From the NCBI RefSeq assembly GCF_040276085.1, contig NZ_JBELOK010000011.1:1-64000 (forward strand): a stretch of DNA of 64,000 bases. Reading direction: 5' to 3'. This DNA comes from Castellaniella sp040276085. GTDB taxonomy: Bacteria > Pseudomonadota > Gammaproteobacteria > Burkholderiales > Burkholderiaceae_B. The translations under genes and the position numbers were made by a program. The notes under the pieces were generated by a model. The model was not told the origin of the DNA. It did no database searches and was given only the letters and a program-made list of their open reading frames with translations. Below are positions 52,142 to 61,124 of the stretch, piece by piece. Position 1 is the stretch's first letter; each line of letters starts with the position of its first letter.

Positions 52142-52919
52142 CAAGCCCTCTTCCGATCTCCAGGCGCGTGCCCGCTGGCAGCGCTGGGAGATGGATTCCC
52201 TGGAGGCCTTGCGCACGCAACAGAAACGACGTGCCAGCGATGCGCCGCCCGTCCAGGCCGAAGCACTGAAAAGACGTGCACAGGCCTTGGCACAGGCGCG
52301 CAAAGAGGGCCTGGAAAAGGGATACCAGGAAGGCTTCGAAAAGGGCCTGGCAGACGGCCACGCACAAGGGCTTGCCGCCGGACACACCGAAGGCCATGCC
52401 ACCGGGCTGGCCGCTGGCCGCGTCGAAGGCCAGGCTCAAGGCTATGAGTCCGGGCGTACCGAAGGCAGCGCCGTGCTGCAAGAAAACGCCGCGCGGCTGG
52501 ATGCATTGGCACAAACCTGTGCCCATGCCCTGAATCAGCTCGAAGAAGAAGTCGGCCAGTCTCTGATCCAATTGGCTACGCGGATCGCCGAGCAGGTGCT
52601 GCAGGATCAGCTGCGCGAGCACCCTGATCACATCCTGGCTGTCGTACAAGAGGTTTTGCAGGCGCGGCCAGAACCCAGCGCCCCCCTCAATTTGCGTCTG
52701 CACCCGGATGACCTTGCCCTGGTCAGCCCCTTTCTGCAGCAAAACCCCGAAATCAGCCACTACCGGCTGATCGCCGACGAGCACCTGACGCGAGGTGGCT
52801 GCGTCGCCGAGACCGCCCTGGGTTCAGTGGATGCCACTCTTGAGATGCGCTGGCAACGCATCATTGCATCGCTGGGACAAGCCGCCCCTGCCCAGCCCTC
52901 TGGCCATGGTAGCCGCTGA
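52134..52919 (+). CDS. fliH: Flagellar export stator FliH
   Basis: 261 aa. The central Gly-repeat helix (residues about 55-110; repeated GxxxG units such as EKGYQEGFEKGLADGHAQG) is the hallmark of FliH. The C-terminal domain (LIQLATRIAEQVLQDQLREHPDHILAVVQEVL) binds FliI. It regulates the FliI ATPase and docks it at the gate. Overlaps fliG by 8 bp. Confidence 0.93.
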   Translation: MSDKPSSDLQARARWQRWEMDSLEALRTQQKRRASDAPPVQAEALKRRAQALAQARKEGLEKGYQEGFEKGLADGHAQGLAAGHTEGHATGLAAGRVEGQAQGYESGRTEGSAVLQENAARLDALAQTCAHALNQLEEEVGQSLIQLATRIAEQVLQDQLREHPDHILAVVQEVLQARPEPSAPLNLRLHPDDLALVSPFLQQNPEISHYRLIADEHLTRGGCVAETALGSVDATLEMRWQRIIASLGQAAPAQPSGHGSR

Positions 52920-54369
52920 CACCCCCCTGGACACACCGGGCGCCCGCTGGCGCGCCCAGCTTGGCGTGTGTCTGGATCGCATCGAAGCACGGCAGGCCAC
53001 AAGGCGTCAAGGCCGCGTGACGCGGGCCACAGGGCTTGTGCTCGAAGCCACTGGTCTGCAACTGCCCGTAGGGGCTGCCTGCCAGGTGCAGGTATCCCCA
53101 GGCCGAAACCTTTGGGCAGACGCCGAGGTTGTTGGCTTCCACTCGGATACCCTGTACCTGATGCCCCAGGGAGACATCACGGGCCTGCGACCCGGCGCAC
53201 GGGTAGTGCCGGCCGAAACCCTGTTGCTCGATCCCGTCCGCCTGCCCACAACCTATCAAGAAGCCCCCTACGCGCCCGGCGCAGACCAGGCAAGACACCT
53301 GCCCGTGGGGCTGGCACTATTGGGCCGGGTACTCGACGGCGCCGGCCGGCCTCTGGATGGCAAGCCTCTGCCAACTGATCTTGATATGGCGCCCCTGAGC
53401 GCCATCCAGATCAATCCACTGACGCGGGCCCCTGTAGATACTGTGCTGGATGTGGGAGTGCGGGCCATCAATGGCCTGCTGACGATCGGCCGCGGCCAGC
53501 GCATGGGCCTGTTTGCAGGCTCTGGCGTAGGCAAGAGCGTGCTACTGGGCATGATGGCCCGTTACACCCAGGCAGATGTCATCGTGGTGGGGCTTATTGG
53601 CGAGCGTGGCCGCGAAGTAAAGGAATTCATCGAACTCAATCTGGGGGCAGAAGGCCTGGCCCGATCTGTGGTGGTGGCAGCGCCCGCCGATGTCTCGCCA
53701 CTGCTGCGGCTACAAGGTGCGGTGTACGCCACCCGGCTGGCCGAGTTTTTCCGCGACCGTGGCAAGCATGTCTTGCTGATCATGGACTCTCTGACGCGCT
53801 ACGCCATGGCCCAGCGCGAGATTGCCCTGGCCATCGGAGAGCCACCTGCCACCAAAGGCTACCCACCTTCGGTGTTTGCAAAACTGCCTGCCCTGGTAGA
53901 AAGAGCGGGCAATGGCGCACCACAAGACGGCTACGAGGCAGGGTCGATCACGGCTTTTTACACAGTACTCACCGAAGGTGATGACCAGCAGGACCCCATT
54001 GCAGACTCCGCCCGGGCAATTCTGGACGGGCATATTGTGCTGTCGCGCACACTGGCCGAATCGGGACACTACCCTGCCATCGACATCGAGGCATCCATCT
54101 CTCGTGTGATGTCGGCAATTGTGCCCGCCAGCCAGTTTCGCTGCGTGCATCAATTCAAGCGGATGGTGTCGCGTTACCAGCGCAACCGCGACCTCATCGC
54201 AGTAGGTGCCTACACTGCAGGCAACGACCCTGAAATCGACCAGGCCATCGAACGCTATCCCTGGCTGGAGGGTTACCTGCAACAAGGTATCGATACACGG
54301 ATCGATTACCCCACCGCGGTGGCTGCGCTGGGCGGCGTAATGGGCCAGGAGATTTCGCATGAATCATGA
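52906..54369 (+). CDS. fliI: Flagellum-specific ATPase FliI
   Basis: 487 aa. Walker A at 205-211 (GSGVGKS), Walker B-type HVLLIMDSLTRYAMAQREIALAIGEPP and the GYPPSVFAKLPALVERAGN stretch identify the F1-like export ATPase. Start ATG 52906 (MVAADTPLDTPG) overlaps fliH by 14 bp; the longer frame to 52795 runs inside fliH. Confidence 0.96.
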   Translation: MVAADTPLDTPGARWRAQLGVCLDRIEARQATRRQGRVTRATGLVLEATGLQLPVGAACQVQVSPGRNLWADAEVVGFHSDTLYLMPQGDITGLRPGARVVPAETLLLDPVRLPTTYQEAPYAPGADQARHLPVGLALLGRVLDGAGRPLDGKPLPTDLDMAPLSAIQINPLTRAPVDTVLDVGVRAINGLLTIGRGQRMGLFAGSGVGKSVLLGMMARYTQADVIVVGLIGERGREVKEFIELNLGAEGLARSVVVAAPADVSPLLRLQGAVYATRLAEFFRDRGKHVLLIMDSLTRYAMAQREIALAIGEPPATKGYPPSVFAKLPALVERAGNGAPQDGYEAGSITAFYTVLTEGDDQQDPIADSARAILDGHIVLSRTLAESGHYPAIDIEASISRVMSAIVPASQFRCVHQFKRMVSRYQRNRDLIAVGAYTAGNDPEIDQAIERYPWLEGYLQQGIDTRIDYPTAVAALGGVMGQEISHES

Positions 54370-54808
54370 GACTCCGCTGGATGTGCTGATCAACCTCGCA
54401 CAAGAGAAACTGGAAGATGCCGGGCGCGCACTGGCCAATCTCGGCACACAACGTCGTGAGGCACAAAACCAGCTCAATACGCTGGATCACTATCGCTCCG
54501 ACTACACCCGGCGTCTGCAGGACACCACCGAAAGCGGTGTAACTGCCTCGAATTACCATAACTTTAGGCACTTTATCACCACATTGGATGAGGCCATTTC
54601 GCAGCAAAATAGGATCATTGCCCAGATCGACTCACGAATCGACACCGGGCGTCAGCAGTGGCACCACGAAAAACGCCAATTAAATTCCTACGAAACATTA
54701 AAAGCCCGTCAGACCCGGCAACTGCAACTCCGAGAGCAGCGCCGTGACCAGCGAGCCAGCGACGAAGCTGCAGCCAGTCTTTACCGACGGCTACGCCAGA
54801 CCCACTGA
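54359..54808 (+). CDS. fliJ: Flagellar export chaperone FliJ
   Basis: 149 aa, nearly all coiled-coil (LDVLINLAQEKLEDAGRALANLGTQRREAQNQL ... QWHHEKRQLNSYETLKARQTRQLQLREQRRDQ), typical of FliJ, the central stalk of the export ATPase. Overlaps fliI by 11 bp. Confidence 0.92.
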   Translation: MNHETPLDVLINLAQEKLEDAGRALANLGTQRREAQNQLNTLDHYRSDYTRRLQDTTESGVTASNYHNFRHFITTLDEAISQQNRIIAQIDSRIDTGRQQWHHEKRQLNSYETLKARQTRQLQLREQRRDQRASDEAAASLYRRLRQTH

Positions 54809-54821
54809 ATCCGTCATTGCC

Positions 54822-56075
54822 ATGAACATGCCTGTGCTTCCTGCCATCTCCGCCAGTCCGGCTCCCGCCGACACCGCAGCGCGTCCGGCCGACACCGCCA
54901 CAAACAACGCGCCCGCGTTCTCCAATGTGCTGTCGGGCCAGCAGCAACGGCACAGCACCAGCACCAAAGAGCAATCCAAGACCACAGAATCACACCAGCC
55001 GGGCGCTCACGAAGCTGCCGCTGAGACAGCCAAGCAACACGATGCCCTGGGCCCTGACGAAACCTTGGCGCTGATCCTCGACAGCACGGGCTTGCCCATG
55101 ATGCAGCTGCCGGTACAGCCTTCTGCGTTGGCGCGATTCAGCAACCAGGGCCACGGAAGCAGCACGGGTACTACTGATACCCCCGCCAAGCGCACCAGCA
55201 GCCTGATCACCCCTGCAGGCCTGGCACTGCCAGACGATGCAAGCAACGCCCTTGCGGCCAGCCCCGCAAACAGCCGGCCGGAAACCGCACATGCGGCTTT
55301 GCAAGACCCCGACTTCATAAAAGATAAACCGCTGACGGCTCCCAACACGGATGCCCGGCACGCCTCTTCTGGCAAACAAAGTGTAGTGGCCGGCTTGGTT
55401 GCACCCGCACAGGCCGCCAATACCGCCAGTATCCGGGCTGCTTCAGCCGACGCCCTCGTTGGCCGCCAATCTGCCAGCCACACCAGCGCCGACACGCTGC
55501 TTCGGCACGGGCCAGCGCTTCCGGCAGTATTTTCCGCTTCCCACACCCTGGACACCACAAACGCCCTGGCAGCCGCACAGCCCCCCCTGATGCCCGCGGC
55601 CTCTGGCCTGCCCCAGCAAATTACTGTGGCCACTCCTTTCAACAGCCCGCAATGGCCGCAAGACGTAAGCCGGCAGCTGTTCAATCTGGTTCAATCGGGC
55701 GTCACAGGCTCGGGTCACACGGTTCAGATGCAACTCAATCCCCCAGAACTCGGCCCCGTGCGCATCACCCTGCACCTCGGAGATGCCGGCACCCAGGCCT
55801 CGTTTGTCTCGCCGCACGCCAATGTCCGTCAGGCCCTCGAAAACGCCTTGCCCCAGCTTGCACAACAGATGGCGCAAGCGGGCGTGTCTCTGGGCCAAAC
55901 CAGCGTCAGCGACCAGCCCAGGCAGCAGTATGCCGAATCTTCTGACAACAACAAACCCAAGGATGGCACCGTGTTCAGCCTGGATGGCAGCAGCGATACC
56001 AGTGTTATCACCGGCACCAGCCCCATACCACGCGCCGTGAACCGCCCCAACGCGATCGTCGATACCTTCGCCTGA
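54822..56075 (+). CDS. fliK: Flagellar hook-length control protein FliK
   Basis: About 417 aa. The Ala/Thr/Pro/Ser-rich ruler region is followed by the conserved C-terminal domain (VQMQLNPPELGPVRITLHLGDAGTQASFVSPHANVRQALENALPQLAQQMAQAGVSLG), the LxPxxLGxVxV-type substrate-switch signature. It measures hook length and switches export specificity through FlhB. Start ATG 54822 avoids overlap with fliJ; an upstream in-frame GTG at 54744, overlapping fliJ by 65 bp, is possible. Confidence 0.9.
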   Translation: MNMPVLPAISASPAPADTAARPADTATNNAPAFSNVLSGQQQRHSTSTKEQSKTTESHQPGAHEAAAETAKQHDALGPDETLALILDSTGLPMMQLPVQPSALARFSNQGHGSSTGTTDTPAKRTSSLITPAGLALPDDASNALAASPANSRPETAHAALQDPDFIKDKPLTAPNTDARHASSGKQSVVAGLVAPAQAANTASIRAASADALVGRQSASHTSADTLLRHGPALPAVFSASHTLDTTNALAAAQPPLMPAASGLPQQITVATPFNSPQWPQDVSRQLFNLVQSGVTGSGHTVQMQLNPPELGPVRITLHLGDAGTQASFVSPHANVRQALENALPQLAQQMAQAGVSLGQTSVSDQPRQQYAESSDNNKPKDGTVFSLDGSSDTSVITGTSPIPRAVNRPNAIVDTFA

Positions 56076-56144
56076 TCGCACGCCACCCGGTACTCACCCA
56101 TTACAATGCAGCTCTCTACCTCCGCGACCCCATAACCCGGAATC

Positions 56145-56615
56145 ATGCTCAGGCTACTTAAATTTATCCTCCTGCTCATTATTATCATTGGCGCCTCTGT
56201 GGGCGGCACCATGCTGTTCATGAACAGAAACAGCCCGAGCACTCCCGCAGCCAACATGGCCGCAACCGTTGTGCCTGCGCCCGCTGCGCCTGTGGTGGTC
56301 GCGCCGATCTTCGCAGAGCTCGAACCATTCACTGTCACGCTCTATGGCGAGATGCGAAACCGCATCCTGTATACCGCGATTACCTTGCGACTGGCCGACG
56401 AAGCCTCCCGCAAACAGATCGAGGATTACATGCCCGAAGTACGCGACAGAATCCTGAAGGTCTTGTCTTCACAACCGCTGGCCCAGGTGCAAACGCCCGA
56501 GGGCAGGCAGGCGCTTAGCAGCGCCCTGAAGGTCGGGCTCTCCAAAACCTTCGCGCCGCAACTGCCGGCGCCACAAATTTCCGACGTGCTCTTCACAGCG
56601 TTCGTGGTGCAGTAA
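56145..56615 (+). CDS. fliL: Flagellar basal-body protein FliL
   Basis: 156 aa. One N-terminal membrane helix (LLKFILLLIIIIGASVGGTMLFM), a short linker, and a periplasmic FliL domain (FAELEPFTVTLYGEMRNRILYTAITLRLADEASRKQIEDYMPEVRDRIL). Its stop overlaps the fliM start by 1 bp. Confidence 0.93.
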   Translation: MLRLLKFILLLIIIIGASVGGTMLFMNRNSPSTPAANMAATVVPAPAAPVVVAPIFAELEPFTVTLYGEMRNRILYTAITLRLADEASRKQIEDYMPEVRDRILKVLSSQPLAQVQTPEGRQALSSALKVGLSKTFAPQLPAPQISDVLFTAFVVQ

Positions 56616-57631
56616 TGCCTTACCAAAGCATGCTCTCACAGGATGAAGTCGATGCCCTGCTGGCTGGGGTAACCGGCGAGGAATCCTCCTCCCCACAGGC
56701 GGCAGCCGAGCCACAGGACGGTGTTCGTCCCTACGACCTCAGCTCTCCCGACCGCGTGGTGCGCCACCGCATGCAAACCCTCGAGCTCATCAACGAGCGA
56801 TTTGCGCGTCGACTGAGATCCATGTTTTTCGGCTTCATGCGACGCAACGCCGACATCACCGTCAATGCGATCAAGATCCTGAAATATTCAGACTTCGAAC
56901 GCAATCTGCCGGTTCCCAGCAACCTCAATATGGTGGGACTCAAACCACTGCGTGGTGTGGGGCTGTTTACGTTTGATCCCAACCTGGTATTTCTGGTCAT
57001 CGACAGCCTGTTTGGTGGGCACGGCCGCTACAACACCCGCATCGAAGGCCGCGATTTCACCAACACCGAGCAGCGGATCATCCGGCGATTGCTCAACCTC
57101 ACCCTCGACTGCTATGGCGAGGCCTGGGAAAACATCTACCCGATCCAGTCCGAGTACATTCGCTCGGAGATGCACACCAAGTTTGCCAATATTGGTTCGG
57201 GCAACGACGTGGTGGTACTCTCGACATTCAACATCGAGCTTGGCTCAACAGGTGGCAAGCTGAATATTTGCCTGCCCTATTCCATGCTTGAACCCATCCG
57301 CGACATCCTGACGCGACCCTTGCAGCAATCGGCCACTGACGCCATCGACCAGCGCTGGACACAGCAGCTGTCGCGCGAAGTCCGCAGCGCAGAGGTCGAG
57401 CTCAGCGTCGAGTTTGCCCGTATCGAAACCTCCATAGCCAAGCTCCTGCACCTGTCGGTGGGTGATGTTCTGCCTGTCGAAGTCCAACCCAATGTCACGG
57501 CCCGTGTCGGCGGTGTTCCGGTGCTCGACTGCACATATGGCACCTTTAACAGCCGTTATGCCCTTCGTGTACACAAGATCCTTGCGGCACCGGGGGATTC
57601 CGAAAAACTGCTAGCCCGCACCCAGAAATGA
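56615..57631 (+). CDS. fliM: Flagellar motor switch protein FliM
   Basis: 338 aa. The N-terminal CheY-P-binding peptide MLSQDEVDALLAGV is followed by the CheC-like middle domain (including GGHGRYNTRIEGRDFTNTEQRIIRRLL) and the C-terminal SPOA domain (LSVEFARIETSIAKLLHLSVGDVLPVE). Forms the C-ring with FliG and FliN. Confidence 0.96.
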   Translation: MPYQSMLSQDEVDALLAGVTGEESSSPQAAAEPQDGVRPYDLSSPDRVVRHRMQTLELINERFARRLRSMFFGFMRRNADITVNAIKILKYSDFERNLPVPSNLNMVGLKPLRGVGLFTFDPNLVFLVIDSLFGGHGRYNTRIEGRDFTNTEQRIIRRLLNLTLDCYGEAWENIYPIQSEYIRSEMHTKFANIGSGNDVVVLSTFNIELGSTGGKLNICLPYSMLEPIRDILTRPLQQSATDAIDQRWTQQLSREVRSAEVELSVEFARIETSIAKLLHLSVGDVLPVEVQPNVTARVGGVPVLDCTYGTFNSRYALRVHKILAAPGDSEKLLARTQK

Positions 57632-58173
57632 GCGATATCAAAGACGACGACACCCAGGAGCCCCAACAGCCGGACTCCCCCGCCTCTCCCAACCTCGAGG
57701 ATGATTGGGCCGCTGCCTTGGCTGAACAGCAACAGACGGCGCACGACCAACCTACCCAGGCCGCAGGGCTGGGTGCAGAAGACGACTGGGCCGCCGCACT
57801 GGCCGAACAATCGTCCGCCAGTGCGCCCAGCGACACCGGCGCAGCAGCTCAAACAGCAGCTGCCCAGGTGTTTCAGCCATTGGTGGGCCAAGCGGCCGAC
57901 GGTGATAGCGACATCGACATGATCATGGACATCCCCGTCCAGCTATCTGTCGAACTCGGTCGCACACGGCTCACCATCAAAAATATTCTCCAGTTGGGCC
58001 AAGGCTCGGTGGTCGAGCTCGACGGCCTGGCCGGCGAACCCATGGATATTTATGTCAATGGCTACCTCATTGCGCAGGGCGAAGTCGTCGTGGTCGACGA
58101 AAAATACGGTATCCGGGTAACCGATATCATCACGCCCTCAGACCGGATTGCACGTCTGAACAACCGGCGTTAA
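57628..58173 (+). CDS. fliN: Flagellar motor switch protein FliN
   Basis: 181 aa. The C-terminal SPOA domain (MDIPVQLSVELGRTRLTIKNILQLGQGSVVELDGLAGEPMDIYVNGYLIAQGEVVVVDEKYGIRVTDIITPSDRI) is canonical. The roughly 90-residue N-terminal extension contains a near-identical repeat, DDWAAALAEQ, at about residues 26 and 52. Overlaps fliM by 4 bp. Confidence 0.96.
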   Translation: MSDIKDDDTQEPQQPDSPASPNLEDDWAAALAEQQQTAHDQPTQAAGLGAEDDWAAALAEQSSASAPSDTGAAAQTAAAQVFQPLVGQAADGDSDIDMIMDIPVQLSVELGRTRLTIKNILQLGQGSVVELDGLAGEPMDIYVNGYLIAQGEVVVVDEKYGIRVTDIITPSDRIARLNNRR

Positions 58174-58178
58174 ACCGG

Positions 58179-58496
58179 ATGAGCCAGGGACAGATTCTGC
58201 AGGTTTTAGGGGCATTGCTGTTTGTCCTGGCTTTGCTGCTGGCCTTTGCCTGGTTTGCCCGCCGTGGCGGCTGGATCCGCAATGCATCCAAAACCATCAA
58301 TCTGCGCGTGTTGGGCAGCCAAAGCCTCGGATCCCGGTGTGCAATCACCGTCGTGCAAATCGATAACACCCGTCTGGTGCTGGGTGTCACCCCGCAACAC
58401 ATCAGCGTGCTGCACACCCTACCCGGCCCAAGCAATCCGCAGCCCGGCCCGGATGACTTCAGCCAGATGCTGGACAAAACCATCGCTGGGTCCTGA
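58179..58496 (+). CDS. fliO: Flagellar biosynthesis protein FliO
   Basis: 105 aa. One membrane helix (LQVLGALLFVLALLLAFAWFA) followed by a short cytoplasmic domain (INLRVLGSQSLGSRCAITVVQIDNTRLVLGVTPQHISVLHTL) typical of FliO, an assembly factor for the FliP core. Overlaps fliP by 1 bp. Confidence 0.92.
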   Translation: MSQGQILQVLGALLFVLALLLAFAWFARRGGWIRNASKTINLRVLGSQSLGSRCAITVVQIDNTRLVLGVTPQHISVLHTLPGPSNPQPGPDDFSQMLDKTIAGS

Positions 58497-59290
58497 TGTC
58501 TGACTGTTCTTTCCTTTATCCGGCTTACCGGCAAACAGCGGTCCGCGCTTGGCGGCTATTGCCGCTTGGCCTGCTGCTATGGATGCTGTGGCCGGGCAGC
58601 GCCCTGGCCCAGGCAACCCTGCCCGCGCTAACCACCACGCCAGGCCCCAATGGCTCCGAGACGTGGTCGCTAAGCGTACAAACGCTGGTGCTGCTGACCA
58701 TGCTGTCGTTTTTGCCGGCGGCACTGCTGATGATGACCAGCTTCACCCGTATCATCATCGTGCTGGGCCTGCTGCGTAATGCGCTGGGTACGGGGGTATC
58801 GCCACCCAACACCATTTTGGTGGGGCTGGCACTGTTTCTGACCTTATTTACGATGTCGCCGGTTTTCGATCAGATCTACACACAGGCCTACCAGCCACTG
58901 ACACAAGACCAGATCTCTTTTCAGGAGGCCCTTGATCGCGGCGCAGCCCCCCTGAAAACCTTCATGCTGCACCAAACCCGCGAAGCCGACCTCACCATGT
59001 TTGCAGAAATGGCCAAGGTGGGCCCACTGGAAACCCCCGAAGCCACGCCGCTGCGGGTGCTTGTGCCCGCCTACGTCACGAGCGAGCTCAAAACCGCATT
59101 TCAGATCGGCTTTACCATCTTCATTCCGTTTCTCATCATCGACCTGGTTGTCGCCAGCCTGCTGATGGCCCTTGGGATGATGATGGTTCCACCAGTATCC
59201 ATCTCGCTGCCATTCAAGCTGATGCTGTTTGTGCTGGCTGACGGCTGGCATTTGCTGCTGGGCTCACTGGCCCGCAGCTTCTATCAATAG
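58496..59290 (+). CDS. fliP: Flagellar export gate protein FliP
   Basis: 264 aa. Cleavable signal peptide (LLPLGLLLWMLWPGSALAQ), four membrane segments, and family motifs SFTRIIIVLGLLRNALGTGVSPPNTILVGLALFLTLF and FLIIDLVVASLLMALGMMMVPPVSISLPFKLMLF. Part of the FliPQR gate. Confidence 0.96.
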   Translation: MSDCSFLYPAYRQTAVRAWRLLPLGLLLWMLWPGSALAQATLPALTTTPGPNGSETWSLSVQTLVLLTMLSFLPAALLMMTSFTRIIIVLGLLRNALGTGVSPPNTILVGLALFLTLFTMSPVFDQIYTQAYQPLTQDQISFQEALDRGAAPLKTFMLHQTREADLTMFAEMAKVGPLETPEATPLRVLVPAYVTSELKTAFQIGFTIFIPFLIIDLVVASLLMALGMMMVPPVSISLPFKLMLFVLADGWHLLLGSLARSFYQ

Positions 59291-59300
59291 GGGGGTACCC

Positions 59301-59570
59301 ATGACACCCGAATCGGTCATGTCCATGACTTACCAGGCCTTGCGGGTTGCGCTGATGATCGCCGGTCCGCTGCTGCTGGTAACCTTGGCGGTGGGTCTGC
59401 TGATCAGCATTTTTCAGGCCGCCACTCAAATCAACGAGATGACCCTGTCGTTTATCCCAAAGCTGCTGGCTGTGGGCGCCACCCTGGTGTTGCTGGGCCC
59501 CTGGCTGCTGAACACGATGGTGGACTACATCCGCTCCCTGCTGGACGCCATCCCGGGTCTGGCCAGCTGA
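59301..59570 (+). CDS. fliQ: Flagellar export gate protein FliQ
   Basis: 89 aa, two membrane helices. MTYQALRVALMIAGPLLLVTLAVGLLISIFQAATQINEMTLSFIPKLL is the FliQ signature. Start ATG 59301 (MTPESVMSM) lies 10 bp after fliP; the longer frame begins inside fliP. Confidence 0.95.
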   Translation: MTPESVMSMTYQALRVALMIAGPLLLVTLAVGLLISIFQAATQINEMTLSFIPKLLAVGATLVLLGPWLLNTMVDYIRSLLDAIPGLAS

Positions 59571-59577
59571 CGGCCCC

Positions 59578-60363
59578 ATGATCGATTTCACGCTCGATCA
59601 ACTGTACGGCTGGATCAATAACTTCCTGTGGCCGCTGTTTCGCATTGGCGGGCTGGTGGCCATGGCCCCCATCTTCGGAGAGGCCACCGTACCAGTGCGC
59701 ATCAAGGTGGGGCTGGCCGTGGTGCTTACCCTGGTTGTCGCGCCCTTGATCGGCCCGATGCCGGCAGTCGTCCCCTCCTCTTATGCAGGCCTGCTTATCG
59801 CATTGCAGCAGGTGCTGATCGGCATGGCACTGGGCTTTTGCATGCGCCTGATTTTCACCGCCGCCATGATGGCTGGTGAGTTTATCGGCCTGCCAATGGG
59901 GCTTGCCTTTGCTTCGTTTTTTGATCCTGCAACTGGCGCCAACACCGCTGTGCTGTCGCGCCTGATCAATCTGGTGGCTTTGCTGATGTTTTTGGCCGTC
60001 AACGGGCATTTGCTGATGCTCGATGGCCTGGTGAGAACCTTTGATCTGCTGCCCGTCGGGGCGTCCCTGAACGTCAATGGCTGGGGTGCGCTGATGGAAT
60101 GGAGCGGCCAACTATGGATTTCAGGGATTTTGCTGGCCTTGCCCATCCTGATCGTGCTGTTGGCAATCAATCTTTCGCTGGGGATTCTTAATCGAACTGC
60201 CCAACAACTATCGATCTTTGCAGTTGGTTTTCCGATTACGCTGACGACCGGTCTGGTGATGCTGGCGATCGTACTGCCCCAAAGCAAAGAGTTCCTGACC
60301 CAGCTGTTTGAGTCTGGCTACCAGACCATGGCGCAGATTGCGCGAGGCCTGGCTGGCCTTTAG
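59578..60363 (+). CDS. fliR: Flagellar export gate protein FliR
   Basis: 261 aa, about six membrane segments. WPLFRIGGLVAMAPIFGEATVPVRIKVGLAVVLTLVVAPLIG near the N-terminus and GEFIGLPMGLAFASFFDPATGANTAVLSRLINLVALLMFLAVNGH mid-protein are FliR hallmarks. Last gene of the fliF-R operon, ending 3 bp before the convergent lipoprotein gene. Confidence 0.95.
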   Translation: MIDFTLDQLYGWINNFLWPLFRIGGLVAMAPIFGEATVPVRIKVGLAVVLTLVVAPLIGPMPAVVPSSYAGLLIALQQVLIGMALGFCMRLIFTAAMMAGEFIGLPMGLAFASFFDPATGANTAVLSRLINLVALLMFLAVNGHLLMLDGLVRTFDLLPVGASLNVNGWGALMEWSGQLWISGILLALPILIVLLAINLSLGILNRTAQQLSIFAVGFPITLTTGLVMLAIVLPQSKEFLTQLFESGYQTMAQIARGLAGL

Positions 60364-60366
60364 CGC

Positions 60367-61110
60367 TTAGTGCTGCCCCGGCAAAGGGTAGGTTGCCACC
60401 GGGGTGATACGCGAGCCTGCCGGCAACAACGGCTGCGTTGCCGAAATTTCTGTCGTAACCAAGGTGTGCGCAGGTGCAAGGCCCGACGAAGCTCCCTTTG
60501 CAGAGGGCGCCACGGGGACAACTGGCACAATTTTGGCAGGCGGCACCACAGGCACGGGGCCCGTGACAGGTTCGCCATTGCCCGGAATGAAAATCATGTC
60601 TTCCGCAGGCCTTGCCTGGCCCTCCGTGGCCAAGGCCTGGTGGGTGGCAGGCTTTTTCTGTGCAGCTTCCTGATCCGCCTGTGCAGCCGTCTTAGGGTGA
60701 CGCAAGACGGGCACATTGATGCTTTTTTCCATCCGCTCGAACGTGCCATCCGCGCCAAAGCGCAGCCAAACCTCCTGACGCACATAAAAGGCGTCTGTGG
60801 CCACTGTCACTTTGTTTGCCCAGCGCACGAGGGTGGAGTTTCCCTGTTGCCACACATCGGTGGGCTGCGCGCCCAGGCTCTCGGATGCCTGGGCCAAGGT
60901 GGTGCGACCCACCACAATATGATCCAGACCCGCCGTATGCAGACCATTGCCCGTAAAACTGCACCCCGCCAACACAACAGCAGTTGAAAGGGCTGCGAGA
61001 CGGCCAGACATGCCACCGAACAGCCGGTGCCAGAAAGGCACCAGCGCCGGCTTTTTGGTGTTGGGTGCCACAGCCAACAAGCCGGCCGTTGCGGGGTCTG
61101 GATAAATCAT
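60367..61110 (-). CDS. Predicted lipoprotein with BamE-like region
   Basis: 247 aa. The lipobox LAGC (Cys near residue 50) follows a hydrophobic segment GRLAALSTAVVLAGC. The stretch VVGRTTLAQASESLGAQPTDVWQQGNSTLVRWANKVTVATDAFYVRQEVWLRFGADGTFERMEKSI resembles BamE/SmpA-type domains; the C-terminal half is Pro/Val/Ala-rich. AAAGGAA upstream of ATG 61110 supports this start, though ATG 61011 would give a more ordinary signal peptide. Function unknown; location next to fliR and a chemoreceptor may be incidental. Confidence 0.72.
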   Translation of the reverse strand: MIYPDPATAGLLAVAPNTKKPALVPFWHRLFGGMSGRLAALSTAVVLAGCSFTGNGLHTAGLDHIVVGRTTLAQASESLGAQPTDVWQQGNSTLVRWANKVTVATDAFYVRQEVWLRFGADGTFERMEKSINVPVLRHPKTAAQADQEAAQKKPATHQALATEGQARPAEDMIFIPGNGEPVTGPVPVVPPAKIVPVVPVAPSAKGASSGLAPAHTLVTTEISATQPLLPAGSRITPVATYPLPGQH

Positions 61111-61124
61111 GATTGGAATTCCTT

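Noticed and set aside
52290..52470. Repetitive DNA in the middle of fliH that could suggest a tandem array
   Set aside because: It encodes the GxxxG repeat helix normal for FliH; not a CRISPR or satellite. No CRISPR array was seen anywhere in the window.
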